Source: Phaeosaccion multiseriatum
Taxonomy: Eukaryota > Ochrophyta, other classes
Direction: 5' to 3'
Assembly: GCA_965112735.1 (NCBI GenBank)
Contig: OZ218960.1
Span: 2,418,001 to 2,482,000, forward strand
Length of the DNA: 64,000 bases
The notes beneath the pieces are model-generated. The model was not told the DNA's origin, searched no databases, and saw only the letters and a program-made list of their open reading frames with translations. The position numbers were made by a program, and so were the translations under genes. How positions within the stretch are numbered: position 1 is the first letter of the stretch; every line of letters begins with the position of its first letter. Shown here piece by piece: positions 1 to 11,910 of this stretch.

Positions 1-147
1 ATCGTCACAGGCACCTTCAACCCCCTCCTGGACGGGCTCAATACCTGGCGATTCTTGGAGAACGTCATCTTTAAGCTCACGGGTGTGGAGCCCAACACAT
101 GGAAGAATTGCCCGTCCACCAAGGAGGAGTCCCTGGCGCTCTTCTAA
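1..147 (+). CDS. 3' end of an unrecognised gene (partial)
   Basis: Reading frame 1 is open from the first base to a TAA at 145-147 and gives 48 residues containing FNPLLDGLNTWRFLENVIFK and a C-terminal LALF. The mix of residues and the absence of low complexity look like genuine coding sequence, probably the last exon of a gene that starts upstream of the window. I do not recognise the family. The frame is the only long one free of low complexity here. Nothing can be said about start, targeting or regulation. Confidence 0.55.
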   Translation: MVTGTFNPLLDGLNTWRFLENVIFKLTGVEPNTWKNCPSTKEESLALF

Positions 148-786
148 GGCCCTCAGTTCTGCCTCAGTTCTGACGCCCTGCTGAGGTGACAGGCAGGACA
201 TGTAGCTACTATAGAGAGAGAGGTGCAACGGCTCCAAGGGTTAATTGGTCCCTCTCGAGAGAGAGATAAGACAGAGAGAGACAGAGAGAGACAGAGAGAG
301 CGAGAGAGAGACACACGAGAGAGAGGGGGGGGGTTCAGCACCTTCTGCTCTCTTGGGGGTTTATGGGCTCAGCGCTCATGGCACGGCTCAGAGAAGGAGT
401 TTCTCTGCGCCATGCCGGACGGAACGGAAGACATGAAAGACGGACTATACTGAAACACGTACAGAAGGAAAGAGTGGCAGCACCAGCACTGTCCTTACCT
501 TAATCACTGACACTCGCTACCTTTTTTTGAGCCGACATACTTACTATGATATAAAGTGATGCCGATAAGTATATTATAAGTAGTATAAGGTTTTATAAAT
601 AAAATTTTGACTTGTTAATTCATGTGACGACCCTATATCATCGCAGGCGTGGCTGGATGGCCCTGCGCCCGTCTCCCCCCCCCCCCCCCCGGCACCTCCC
701 CTCCCCCAAACCTCCTCCGTTCACCGTAAAGAATTATTGCTCCTTCTCCTCCTCCTCCTCCTCCTCCTCCTCTCCCTCCCCATGCC
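148..786. other. Intergenic, tail-to-tail between two genes
   Basis: No supported gene. It holds a GAGA-rich purine tract at about 257-328, then an AT-rich island at about 520-620 with an AATAAA-like string near 597-603 that could serve 3' end formation of the + gene, and CTC/TCC-rich DNA from about 740 that is the 3' flank of the minus-strand gene. Confidence 0.5.
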
Positions 787-1198
787 CTATGTAAAGAAGT
801 ACTGTTCCTCCTCCTCCTCCTCTCCCTCCCCATGCCCTCCCCCGTAAGAGCCTGGTGGTGGTGGTGGTGGTGGAGGAGGAGGCGGTGGCTGACGCTGCCG
901 AGGCGCGGGCCGTCGCCTGTCGAAGGCCGGTGCCTCCTCCCCCCTCCTCCCGCCCCCTCCTCCTCTCCCTCCTTCACCGCCAGCTCCGTCGTCCTCATCC
1001 TCGCCTCCGTCGGAGGATCCGTCGAAGTCATCCTCGTCGTCCTCGTCGCCTCTTCCCTCCCTCTGCACTCTCCTTACGGTGCGCATAATATTGTCAAAAG
1101 CCACCCCCAGCACACGGGCAACCTTGTCCTTGATGTGGTACCTGGTGTTTACAAAGTTGTTTGGGAGTGAGTGAGACGAGGGGAGAAGAGGGGGACGT

Positions 1199-1239
<41 letters not shown>

Positions 1240-4200
1240 CACACACACACACACACTCACACACGAACGATACTATGCGATTCACTACCCCCCCTCCCCA
1301 TCTCCGCATCCCTTCCTGCCTTCCTTCCTTCCTTCCTTCCCCGCTCCCAAACCCAATCCATCCCTGCTGCCAGACGTCCGCCAAATATGCCGACAAGCAG
1401 ACCGACAAGCAGGCCGACAACCCGACAACCCGAGAGCCCGATGAGATGAGATGAGATGAGATGAGATGACTGATTGATGATGACTCACTTGCTGTCCCAG
1501 AACATGGCCTTATTCATGCATAGCGAGCACACCGCCATAAACTTGGCCCATGCATGCACCTTCAGGGGGAGAGAGAGAGGAGTCAGTCAATCAGTCAGTA
1601 CTTGGTGTCAGTCAGCCAAGTCAATCAGTCAGTCAGTCAGTCCGTCACTCAGTCAAGTCAGTCAGTCAGTCAGTCAGTCAGTCAGTCAGTCAGTCAGTCA
1701 GTCAGTCAGTACTTGGTGTCAGTCAGTCAAGTCAATCAGTCAGTCAGTCAGTCAGTCAGTCAGTCAGTCCGTTAGTCAAGTCAGTCAGTCAAGTCAGTCA
1801 GTCAGTTAGTCAGTCAGTCAGTCAGTCCGTCAGTCAAGTCAAGTCAGTCAGTCCGTCAGTCAGTCAGTCAGTCAAGTCAGTCAGTCAGTTAGTCAGTCAG
1901 TCAGTCAGTCCGTCAGTCAGTCCGTCCGTCAGTCAGTCAGTCCGTCAGTCAGTCCGTCAGTCAGTCAGTCAAGTCAGTCGGTCAGTCAGCCTGGCTGGCA
2001 CTAGAGAAGGGTGAGTGAGTGAGTAAGCCAGTCAGTCAGTTCCGTTCAGTCAGTCAGGAAAGGAAAGAAAGTCAGTCAGAGAGTCAGCCTAGCCGGCATG
2101 TTCAGTCACGCGACGCACGGGATGGTCAAGTATTCAGTGCGAGATCGTGAGCCCCACCCCCCCCCTCCACCCACTGCCAGTCCTCTCTCCCTCGCCCCCT
2201 CTCTCTCTTCCCTCCTACCGATGCACACCCACGCACCTCTGTGTCCACATCCTGCACAAGCTTGAAAAAGGCCCAAGTGCGCTGCCCCGCCAGCCTCGCC
2301 AAGTCCCCTCGGGCATTCCTCAGAGTGGCAAAGTAGGCGAGCGCCACGCTCAGGCCCACGGACAGGAAGGCGGTGGGGAAGAACACGAAGGGAAGCTGAG
2401 AGGCGAAGTAGCCCATGAAACTGCCAATGAAGGCCAGGGCTGTGGTTGGGGGGTGGGGTTGGGATCGGTGGGGAAGGGAGGGAGGGAAGAAGGGAAGAAG
2501 GGGAGGGAGAGAGGGAAGGAGGAAAGGAGGGAGGGGAGGAGGGAAGGAGGGAAGGAGGGAGGTAGGGAGGGAGGGAGCCGTCCATCGCGGGGCATCAGCA
2601 TCATCATAGAGGCGGAGAGGGAGAGAGGGAGAGAGAGAGAGCCAGTGTCGACGTCAGCGCCAGCTGCAAGGGGCGAGCTCCAAGAAAAGCCCCCGAAAGG
2701 AGACAAAAAACAAGCAGGGGGACAAGAGCAGGCGAAGCAAGCAGAGAACAAGCAGATATAGAGGTACACAGGCGCAAAGGGGTCAACGTGCGACGGCATC
2801 GCTGCGCTCACCGAGCATGCACACGCTCATCGTGAACGGCACGTCATCCTCGTAGACTGCCTTGTACTTCCACGGGTTGTCCGCAGGAGGGAACGGCTGG
2901 CGCTCCTTCGCCTGTGCATCAGGGGCGGGGAGTGGCACGCACACACGCACACACGCGCACACACGCACACACACGCACACACATGCACATACGGTCAGCG
3001 GTCGGCCCATCGGTCGGTCGGTCAGGAAAACAGACAAAGTAGGGAAGGTGTCGAGCAAAGTCGGGGGGGGGGCAGGTTAAGGCACTGAGAGTGGGGTCAG
3101 TATCGAGGTCGGAAATCGAGGTCCGTATCGAGGTCGGAAATCGAGGTCAGTATCGAGGTCGGAAATCGAGGTCAGCATCGAGGTCGGAATAGAGGTCAGT
3201 ATCGAGGTCAGAATCGAGGTCAGTATCGAGGTCGGAATAGAGGTCAGTATCGAGGTCGGAATAGAGGTAGGCCAACAAGGTCGGTCGACCCCGACGCAGA
3301 GGCAGAGGCGGTTGTGGCGGGTACATACACGGCGGCGGAAGGGTGGCGCGGCACTACTGTCGACCAAAAGTCCAGCAGTGTAGGCAGTAAAGCAGTCAGT
3401 GTTGGCAGTGTAATCAGCAAGCGGGCTGACTGATTGGACTCAAACTCACCCCCGCCGCCGCCATAACGTAGGGCACAAGAGGGTAGGCTTTCATGAGCTC
3501 CTTGCTCCGCTTGAGGGAGAGCAGACAGGCCAGCCCTAGAGCCCTAAACAGGTTACCGAATGCCCCCCTGGTGAAGCTCAGTACCAGCCCCACTACCAAG
3601 CCGAGCAGCGAGGGGAAGGTCGCCCGCTGTACTGTGGACTGCGGGAGGGGGGGAGAGGAGGAGGAGGAGGAGGAGGGGGGAGGAGGAGGAGGAGGAGGAG
3701 GAGGAGGAGGGGGGGGGAGGAGGAGGAGAAGGAGGGGGGAGGAGGAGGAGGAGGAGAAGGAGGGGGGAGGAGGAGGAGAAGGAGGAGGAGGAGGAGGAGG
3801 AGGAGGAGGAGGGGGTGGGGGGAGGAGGAGGAGGAGGAGGAGGGAGGAGGAGGAGGAGGAGGGGGAGGAGGAGGAGGAGGCGGAGGAGGAGGAGGAGGAG
3901 GAGGAGGAGGAGGAGGAGGAGGAGGAGGAGGAGGAGGAGGAGGAGGAGGAGGAGGAGGAGGAAGAAGAGTGGTGGTGGTGGTGAGGAGAGGGGGTGTCAG
4001 CAGGCTCGCCATTCCTATTCCAATACAACTACAAATGGAGAGGTCATTTGAGGTGGTGGCGGTGGACGCGAGGGGGCACCGGTGATATGAAGGCAGACGT
4101 GTTAAGGTGAGTAAACACACCGTGGTAGGGATAGAAAGCAGGGAGAAGATATGGACGAGGCCACTGCGCGACACCGGGACAGACTGTCCGGTCCACAACC

Positions 4201-5197
4201 GGCCAAGAGAAAAGAATAGAGGTCAGTCAAAGGGGTGGGGTCACTGTGTCACTATCGCACAAGTCCGCACCTTCCCCACTGCCATCCCAAGGCCAGCGCC
4301 CACCAGAGAGGAGCTCAGCACCACCGCCGCCTTGCCCGAGGTGCTGTGCGAGGGAGGTGAGGGGAGAGAGAGCGCAGAAGTAACAGCAACAGCAGAAGAA
4401 GAAGCAACGCGGGGGTGAGGCGTATCCGCGCGCTGGAGATAGGAGGGAACAACTGCCAGACAGCAGCAACCATCCGCCTAGGGCGGGTCAGATCGCCCAG
4501 ACGCAGAGCCAAGGCTTCAAGCGAAGCGAACCATTTTTAAATGGCACACGCTTGCCGAGTCTTCCAAGCAAGGAGCCGCAATTCCCTTCCCGCCTGCTTG
4601 GCACGCTCACCTGGACATATACTCCGCTACCATACTACCCTCCGCCTCCTCTTCGCCCTCTGCGCCACCTGCACCAGCCCCCTCTTGATCGCCCCTCCGT
4701 CCCCCTCCCATCGGTCTCCCACTCTTCCCCTTCCGTCTTCTCCCGGTTGCACCGCGCGGTCCATCGCTCCTTTCCTCGAAACCCTCCTCCTCCTCCTCCT
4801 CCTCCTCCTCCTCCTCGGTTGACATCCACCCCGCCCCCCCTGAACCCGCACTCCGCCCTGCTCGGCTCCTGCTAAAGGGCGGGCCAGCTGGAGCTTCCTC
4901 CCCAAACTGTCGCTCTTGCGGCCGCCGGCGCTTGGCCGACCCCGGCGCGGCGTGTCCACCTACAGTAGGCCCAGTGGTATCGGCCCAGGGAGACTCGGCA
5001 GAGACGAGGAAGGTTCCGCGCTGCGCTTGCAAGAAGGGAGAGGCCATCAACACTTGGAGACACGCCAGCACATGGAGCCGTCTCCTTCGCCCACAGCTGC
5101 GCTTGCTGCTGCCTTCGGTTAAGGGACGGACGCATTGCTGTCGGCGCTTAGTGTTATCCCAGCTGCGGCCAGTACTGCCGGTGATGGAGCTCACCAT
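787..5197 (-). CDS. Multi-pass membrane protein of unknown function, 7 exons
   Basis: Spliced minus-strand model, about 525 residues. Exons in transcript order: 5197-4611, 4343-4271, 3638-3450, 2911-2812, 2439-2237, 1559-1489, 1141-787; all have GT donors and AG acceptors with matching phases, stop TAG at 787-789. The N-terminal 195 residues are basic and low complexity (Glu run near residue 135). The conserved-looking part follows: hydrophobic segments at about 201-219 (AAVVLSSSLVGAGLGMAVG), 227-242, 277-283 and 307-355 (FTMSVCMLGALAFIGSFMGY onward), so at least four membrane spans. A helix-rich basic stretch (WAKFMAVCSLCMNKAMFWDS) and an Asp/Glu/Pro-rich tail close the protein. The family is not recognised. 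Start ATG at 5197 is the first in frame; an internal ATG (MASPFLQA, near 5045) is an alternative. It is head-to-head with the DHRS1-like gene. Confidence 0.72.
1203..1263. repeat. (CA)n in intron 6 of the membrane-protein gene
   Basis: About 30 CA units, nearly uninterrupted, a short distance upstream (transcript sense) of the last acceptor. Confidence 0.9.
1580..2090. repeat. (CAGT)n array with TACTTGGTGTC spacers, intron
   Basis: A roughly 500-bp array of CAGT/GTCA tetranucleotides with periodic variants. Two copies of a spacer reading TACTTGGTGTCAGTCAG occur near 1609 and 1719. The same spacer recurs many times in the array at 43285-44065. Confidence 0.9.
3096..3272. repeat. TCGAGGTC minisatellite, intron
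   Basis: About a dozen copies of a 13-18 bp unit built on GTATCGAGGTCGGAA or GTATCGAGGTCAG, in intron 3 of the membrane-protein gene. A related array is coding at 53590-53700. Confidence 0.85.
3656..3963. repeat. (GGA)n microsatellite, intron 2
   Basis: About 300 bp of GGA/GAG repeat on the + strand, therefore TCC/CTC on the transcript sense strand, lying immediately before the acceptor of exon 3 (3638). Confidence 0.9.
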
Positions 5198-5309
5198 CCT
5201 CACAAGAAGGGACCAACGTGTAAGGGGACGGGAGGAGAGGGAACACTTTTAACAATCAACCTCGTTTGAAAAAAAAAAATCGATTTCTCACTCCGGCACG
5301 ATTGGCACG
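5198..5309. promoter_or_regulatory. Short divergent intergenic region
   Basis: Only 112 bp separate the start codons of the membrane-protein gene (-) and the DHRS1-like gene (+). It contains a run of ten or more A near 5269-5279. A shared bidirectional promoter is inferred from distance only; no TATA box is evident. Confidence 0.4.
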
Positions 5310-5863
5310 ATGATTGTGCCTATTTTGTGGCCATGTCTCCTCTTCCTGCTGTCCTTGACTCTTGGACAAAGCTTCCATGTCGTGCAAACTCCGTCTATGG
5401 ACCTCAGGGTGAGAGGGAGTCAGGGCCGCAAACGCAATGCCAGCCCCCCTTCTCGGATCTTTGCTTCGTCTCACACGCGAAACAGGTTGCCATAGCTATT
5501 CTAGCCTCTAACCCCCTCTTTCCTTGCTTGCTATTGCGCGAAACAGGTGTCTACAGGTATTGTGAAGCGCGTCGCTGTGGTTACAGGTAAGAATGCTGCT
5601 GATCACAATCTCCCACACATTCCCTCCTCAGTTTTTCCTCTTTGCCACTGGGCACAGGCGGGTCCAGAGGAATTGGGAAAGGGATTGCGGTCACATTAGC
5701 AGAGAGAGGAGCCATTGTCTACGTCACCGGCAGGAGCGCGCTTGGGACAACCACGGAGGAGGGCGTGGGCGGGTAAGCCAACCTTGAGACCCGGAGGGGG
5801 GCTCTAAGTGAGCGTGTCTTGACGCCGAGTCCTCTCTCTCTATCTTCTCTTTCTCTCTCTTTA

Positions 5864-5944
<81 letters not shown>

Positions 5945-6352
5945 ACTCTCTCTCTTCTCTCTCTCTCTCTCTTATTCCGTCAGCTCGCTGGAGGAAACAG
6001 TGGCAGCCATCGAGGCAGCGGGAGGGAGGGGCATTGCAGTTCAATGTGACCATAGTAATGATTCGGAGGTGAGGCGGTGATGAGTGGACTACTGGCACAC
6101 TCACGTGGGCTCGTTCCTGTCCGATCTGCCTCACAAGAGTGTCCCTGCATACCCACACGCTCTTCTTGTATGCCCCAGGTGGAGGACCTGTTCAAGAAGG
6201 TGGAACAGGAGCAGGGCAGGTTGGACATTCTCGTCAATAACGCCTTTGACCTTGGCAAGGTAAGAGAGGAAGGAGAAGGGTGTGAGGGTTGGGAGGAGTG
6301 AGGGTGGTGAGAGAGAGAGTGTGTGTGAGAGAGAGAATCCACAAGCACGTCT

Positions 6353-6397
<45 letters not shown>

Positions 6398-9300
6398 CGT
6401 CTTCTCAGCTAGTCTGACCAGTACGCAAACGCCCACCAAAAGTGATATAAAAACAGCATAACACTGTGGTGTGCTGCACTGCTGGGACCCCCCCTCAGTT
6501 TCGTTCGAGCTCACACGAATGCTCCGCCCCTCCTCGTGACCCACTGCGCTATCCCCTCAGGGCAACCAACTCAAGGTCAGACACGGCTCTCGCTGTCCGA
6601 ACGGAAGAGGGGAGAGAAAATGGAAGAAAAGGGAGGATCGAAGCCCTCCTCTACGAAGCCTCTCCTGTAACTGTAATATGGGTCTGGTCTGGTTCCATCT
6701 GTGATTGGATACGGTAGAAGCCTCTTCTCCTCTGTGTCTTCCAAGCCTCACTTCCCCCCCTTTTGTGTCGTGCCTGCCTGCCTGCCTGGCTTTGTCCGGT
6801 CTCTCTTTTCTCTCTTCCTTGCAGGGAAGCTTTTGGGACCAGGGAGCAGAAGCGTGGGGTAAGTCAGTCGCTCAACCTGAAACAGTGTGTTTCCTCTCTG
6901 ACTCACTTGTACTAAGATTACATAAGATTACCCTCACCCTTACTCTCCTCCCTCGCAGATGCTATGCACACAGTGGGCCTTCGCTCCCACTACATGGTGC
7001 GTGTGGGTGCGTGCGTCCACGGACACTGCTGCCACCGCTTGTCTGAGCTCTGTCCTTGGAGAGGCATTCCTCTTCCTTTGCTCTGTCCACTGGGCTCCGC
7101 CAACCGTGATGCGTGAGTCTGACCGCCAGTGCGACTGACTGACTGACCGTGTGACCTTCTCCCTCTCCCCCTTTGGTGCGGGCACCTTGATGCCCTGCCC
7201 TGCCCTGCCCTGCCCTCCCCTGCCCTGTATCACCAACTCCCCCCCCCATGCAACAGGCGTCGTGCCTAGCCGTGCCCCTCATGATGAAGAGTACCGGCAA
7301 GGGGCAGCGGCCGGGCCTCATCGCTAACGTGAGCAGCTTCGGAGCCATCTTCTACATGTGAGTGGGGGAGCGGAAACCGAGGCGGCAGAGCACGAAGGGC
7401 TTCTTCTTCGTGTTGTATGAGGGAGTGGAAACCCGGGTGGCTGACCACAGCTCCTTTGGCACGACAGAGGGCTGTCGCACCGGCAGCCTTCCTTTCCTTC
7501 TTTTCATTGCTTTCCTTCTTTTCATTGCTTTCCTTCCTCTTCCTTCCTTTCCTTCTTTTCCTTCCTTCCTTCCTTTCCTTCTTTTCCTTCCTTCCTTCCT
7601 TCCTTCCTTCCTTCCTTCCTTCCTTCTTTCCTTCCTTCCTTCCTTCCTTCCTTCCTTCCTTCCTTCCTTCCTTCCTTCTTTTCCTTCTTTTCCTTCCTTC
7701 CTTCCTTCCTTCCTTCCTTCCTTCCTGCCTTCCTTCCTTCCTTTCCTTCTTTTCCTTCCCTCCTTCCTTCTTTTCCTTCGTTCCTTCCTTTCCTTCGTTT
7801 CCTTCGTTCCTTCCTTTCCTTCTTTTCCTTCCTTCCGTCCTTTCCTTCCTTTCCTTTCCTTTCCTTCTTTTCCTTCCTTCCGTCTTTTCCTTCCGTTTCC
7901 TTCCTTCCTTCCTTCCTTCCTCCCTTCCTTCCTTCCTTCCTTTCCTTCCTTCCTTCCTTCCTTCCTTCCTTCCTTCCTTCTTTTCCTTCCTTCCTTCCTT
8001 CCTTCCTTTCCTTCCGTCTTTTCCTTCCGTCTTTTCCTTCCGTTTCTTTCCTTCCTTCCTTCCTTCCTTCCTTCCTTCCTTCCTTCCTTTTTTCTCCCCC
8101 CCCCCCATATTTCTCGTTCCATATCTTAACCTCTGTCTCCCCCTTCCCATCTCTCATCCTCGCCCTCTCCCTCCCTCCCTCCCTCCCTCCCTCCCTCCCT
8201 CCCTACCCCCCCTGTCCGCAGCTTCAACGTGGCGTACGGTGTGGGTAAGGCTGCGGTTGACCGACTCTCGAGCGACATGTCCGTTGAGCTCGAGGAACAC
8301 AACATCGCTTCCGTTTCTCTCTGGCCAGGAGTGGTCATGACAGAGAAGATGAAGGCCATCGCTTTGAGGTGAGGGAGGGAGGGAGGGAGTGGGTGGGTGG
8401 GTGAGGGAGGCAGTGGGTGAGTGAGTTAGTGAGTGTGTGGCTGGGTGAGGGAGGGAGGGAGTGAGTGAGTGAGTGAGTGTTTGAGAGTGTGGGTGGATGA
8501 GTAAGTGAGTGAGTGAGTGAGTGAGTGAGTGGGCAAGTGAGTCAGTGCGCATTACTGCCACCTGCTGCTACTGTATCACCAACACCTGCATGTGTGCGCC
8601 TGTACCCTCCCCTCCCCTCCAGTGGCAAGTGGGAGGAGGTCGTGGGTGCCTCTCCACAGTCCATGTGCGAGAGCCCTTCCCTCACGGGCAAGGCGGTGGC
8701 CTCTCTGGCAGGGGACCCCGCCCTCATGGAGAGGACGGGGAGCGTGGCCATCGTTGCTGAGGTGAGCGTTTGGCTGGGGTGTCCCCCCTTGGGGCTGTCT
8801 CCATGGAGGCTGTACCTACCACTTGGGGCTTCTCTCCATCGAGACTTGTCCCCCCTGGGGCTGTCCCCCCCTGGGGCTGTCCCCCCTGGGGGCTGTCCCA
8901 TCCCCATCCCCGCGTACTTGAAGAAGTGATGGTCTAATGCTCTACTCGGCCCCGCGTGGGCCTGTGGGTTTATGGCCATCCCATCTGCTGTCATTTGCCG
9001 CCATCTGCTGCGCAAGGCTCTCAAAGACACACACCTGTTGTTTCAACCCCCCCCCCCCCTCCTCGTACAACCAAACACCTCACACCACGCACCTCCCTCA
9101 CTGTCCTTCTATCTGTCTTTCTATCCATCCATCTATCTATCCATCCATCCATCCATCCATCCATCCATCCATCCATCCATCCATCCATCCATCTATCCCA
9201 CTCCCCTGGTTCCCCTCGTCCCCCCCCCCCCAGCTGGCTAAGGAGTACGGCTTCACCGACCTGGACAACAAGCCAGCACCGCCCTCCATCCGGTCACTGC

Positions 9301-9437
9301 GCTACCTGCTGGGGGCCTATCTCGTGCCCAGGGTGTTACCGAAGAGTCTCGCTGCTCGCTTCGATACAAACTTGATTCCAGACGTGCTCATTCCGTTGGA
9401 TTGGATGAAGGGGCAGCGGCCGCCCGTGGGGGAGTGA
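5310..9437 (+). CDS. DHRS1: Short-chain dehydrogenase/reductase, DHRS1-like
   Basis: Eleven exons: 5310-5408, 5547-5586, 5658-5772, 5984-6068, 6179-6259, 6825-6858, 6959-6996, 7257-7357, 8222-8368, 8623-8761, 9234-9437; phases agree throughout, giving 360 residues. Seen: an N-terminal hydrophobic signal segment (residues 1-21), the NAD(P)-binding TGGSRGIG at 46-53, NNA at 133-135, catalytic Ser 190/191, and Tyr203-x-x-x-Lys207 in YGVGKAA. The segments [19 protein letters not shown] and [11 protein letters not shown] match what I know of DHRS1, which reduces steroid/xenobiotic carbonyls at the ER; that substrate range is family knowledge, not visible here. The signal segment suggests ER or secretory-route targeting. 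Exons of 34, 38 and 40 nt are unusually short. Introns carry CT, TTCC, GTGA and CCAT repeats. Confidence 0.9.
5840..5970. repeat. (CT)n before acceptor, intron 3
   Basis: Long CT-rich tract on the sense strand ending just before the exon 4 acceptor at 5983; it presumably acts as an oversized polypyrimidine tract. Confidence 0.9.
6357..6395. repeat. (CTG)n, 13 units, intron 5
   Basis: Uninterrupted CTG/GCT trinucleotide run in the intron between exons 5 and 6. Confidence 0.9.
7485..8092. repeat. (TTCC)n microsatellite, intron 8
   Basis: About 600 bp of TTCC with TTTTCC and CGTTCC variants, followed by C and CCCT runs (to 8204) up to the acceptor of exon 9 at 8221. Pyrimidines are on the sense strand. 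Confidence 0.9.
8369..8540. repeat. (GTGA)n, intron 9
   Basis: GTGAGTGA and GGGA repeats extend directly from the donor of exon 9, so the splice donor sequence itself continues into the tetranucleotide array. Confidence 0.85.
9121..9194. repeat. (CCAT)n before acceptor, intron 10
   Basis: About 17 CCAT units, then a C-rich tract to the acceptor of the last exon (9233). Confidence 0.9.
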
Positions 9438-10199
9438 GGTACAGTAGGTATGAGGTGATGGACGCACCACACACATACGTAAGAAGGGAGAAGGAGAGAG
9501 GGATAGAAGGAAGGGTATGAGGGGTGAGAGGTAGGCACATGGCTCATAGAGAGAGAGAGGGAGAGGGACTGAAGCCGCCGGTGGGGTGATGTAAGACCGC
9601 ATCACACACATAGAGGGAGGGAGAGAGACAGGGGCAAGCAAGAGAGAGACAGACAGACAGACAGACAGAGAGAGAGAAGAGAGGGGCATCAATCATCACA
9701 CTCACTGAGGCTGCAAACCCGAAATGTCGATTTCGCTACTGTACCGTGTACGATACAAGGCCTATAAGATACGCTGTGATTAATTTTTTTTAAAATTTAT
9801 ACTTTGATTTACAAATTTGATACTATAATCAATAATAAAAGTAAGAAAAAACTAAATAAATGGAAAAGCAGAGAAGTATGAGCAGTGCGCCCCAGCTTTG
9901 CGTCTCACCGACACGCAGTGTCACATTGTTCGTCCTTTCTTCTCTCTTGCGGGTTGCCCCTATCTGGAAACACTCCAGACAGGCAGCCCTTCTACCCTTA
10001 GGTGACTCATACTTAGTCAATAATTAGACCCCCCCCCCCCTATTTGTTGGTGGTGAGCACGTTCAGCTGCCCACCCCTCCGCCAAGTTCCTTCAACAGTC
10101 CACCCACAAGGGGACTGAAATGAAGGCATGGAGTGTGTATCTATCTCGCTCGTCCAATGTACCTCACCTCATCTCTTCATCTATGGTGGATACCCGTGC
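9438..10199. other. Convergent intergenic region with AT-rich island
   Basis: Between the ends of the DHRS1-like gene (+) and the hypothetical ORF (-). GA-rich to 9680, then an AT-rich island at about 9780-9860 containing AATAAA-like strings that could be polyadenylation signals. No supported gene. Confidence 0.5.
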
Positions 10200-10853
10200 C
10201 TACTGCTTCCGCTGCTCTCTGCGCCCCCCCACATACCCTGTCTCCTCACCCACTAGGTTGTCCTCGGTCTCCACGCTAATGCCGAATGCCCACACCAACG
10301 CCGAGACAAATGCAGAGGGTGGCTTGCCCTCCTCAACGCTTAATGGGCCCTCTCCTTCGCCCCCCTCCTCGCCCCTCTGCACGACCGAGGACGAATCTTC
10401 CTGCCCTTCGCTCTTGCTCCCCCTACTCCCTCTGGAACGATCACGAACACGATGAGAACGGGGCCGGGTTTTGGACTTCTTCGCCCTGCTGGTGCCACCG
10501 CTTTCCCTGCCCCCTTCCTTCTCCCATTGGTCCAGCGAGACGACTCTACTACTTCCCGCCCTGCTGGGCAGCGCGGAGTCCGCGGCGCAGCAAAGGCCAG
10601 CGGACATGGGGGGGAGGTCGCGAGGGTGGCCCTGAGGTGCCGGCATGGGCCTGCTTACTCCATGGAAAGCTTCGTTGGGCGCGGCCGAGTCGGCGTAGCA
10701 GCAATCTGTCCCACCGGGAAGAAGAGACTTGGCGCCGTGGCGGGACCCGTTCTGCGGCCTTCTCGTAGTAGACGTCGCTGGTCTGCTGTTGGGCATTGCA
10801 GAGTCCACGGCGCAGCAGAACTCAATCCCGAACGCCCCTCCTAATCCTGCCAT
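10200..10853 (-). CDS. Hypothetical protein with three CC-x-x-DSA repeats
   Basis: Open frame of 217 residues from ATG 10851-10853. Three spaced copies of a short motif are visible: CCAVDSAMPNSRPA, CCYADSAAPNEAF and CCAADSALPSRA, about 45 residues apart. The rest is Arg/Ser/Gly-rich with an acidic segment and a final basic tail. The frame stays open another 83 codons upstream without an ATG (to about 11102, hydrophobic LAWLLLLGFGVRIGP), preceded by an acceptor-like CTACAG, so the real gene may have an upstream exon. Family unknown; it could also be chance coding in GC-rich DNA. Confidence 0.4.
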   Translation of the reverse strand: MAGLGGAFGIEFCCAVDSAMPNSRPATSTTRRPQNGSRHGAKSLLPGGTDCCYADSAAPNEAFHGVSRPMPAPQGHPRDLPPMSAGLCCAADSALPSRAGSSRVVSLDQWEKEGGRESGGTSRAKKSKTRPRSHRVRDRSRGSRGSKSEGQEDSSSVVQRGEEGGEGEGPLSVEEGKPPSAFVSALVWAFGISVETEDNLVGEETGYVGGRREQRKQ

Positions 10854-11910
10854 GCTTTCGCTGGGCTCCGAATTCCCGAAGGTGTAGCGGCTCTCTCTGC
10901 GCGGCCGCGCTGGCCTCCTCTCCCCTCTGCTCGATACGAGCACCCTATCCAATAATGACAACGGAGAGGCTTCGCCTTTGTCTTTCCCCGTTCCCCTCCC
11001 TGTTCTTCCAAAAAGCTCAGTAGCTACGGGAGAAAGTTTGGTTTGAAAGGGGCCGATGCGTACGCCAAAGCCAAGAAGCAGCAGCCAGGCCAGCTGTAGC
11101 AATAGAGGAAGTAGAGTACAGTCTCAACAGCGACAGCCCTGTTGAAAGCGGGGAATCCCTTCCCTTTGGTGTCTTTGTGCCTCTGGGGCGAATGGCGATG
11201 GTTGGGAAAGAGGTTGATTTGAAATTTGAAATTCAGTCTTCCCCCTTCCAAAACCTTCCACTTCCCCTGGGTGTGCGCTCTTGTGCCCCTCGGAGCGGCG
11301 GTGTGAGGTGTGAGGGAGGAGGGAGGGGTGGAGGGAGTGAGTGAGGGAGGGAGTAAGCGAGTGCATGGGCGGGTGAGTGCATTACAGAGCGAACACGAGT
11401 GAGTGAGTGAGTGAATGCGTTAGCGGCTAGCAAGAATGCGTGCGTGAGTGAGTGCGTGCGTAAGTGAGTGAGGTACGTACTCACGAGTCCCCAATCTACC
11501 GAGGCAGCTGCTAGACGAAGCTAGTGCCCTGAAGCAGCATGCCTCCCCAGATCTCTCTCCTCGATAGCACCCACTGGCTGTAGCCAAACTAGTTACGGGG
11601 CGGGAGGATTCTTCGCGACGCGCCGTGTGGCTGGTAAGCTCATCAACGAGCTTGTATACCTTCTAGACCATGTGTCCATGGCTGAAGGAGTGATTGAGTG
11701 AGTGAGTGAGGAAGTTAGGGAAGTGGGTGGGTGAGTGAGGGAGGGAGTGGGTGAGTACGTGAGTGCGTGGGTGGGTGCGTGGGTGAGTCGGTGAGGACGT
11801 GAGTGAGTGAGTGAGCGAGTACGTGTAGCTAGGTGGGTGAATCGGTGAGGACGTGAGAGAGGAGTGAGAGAGGAGTGGCTGAGTAAGTGGCTGAGTGAGG
11901 GGAGGGAGGG

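Noticed and set aside
9829-10020. Minus-strand 63-residue frame with a hydrophobic end
   Set aside because: No ATG start, AT-rich 3' flank between convergent genes, no splice or family support.
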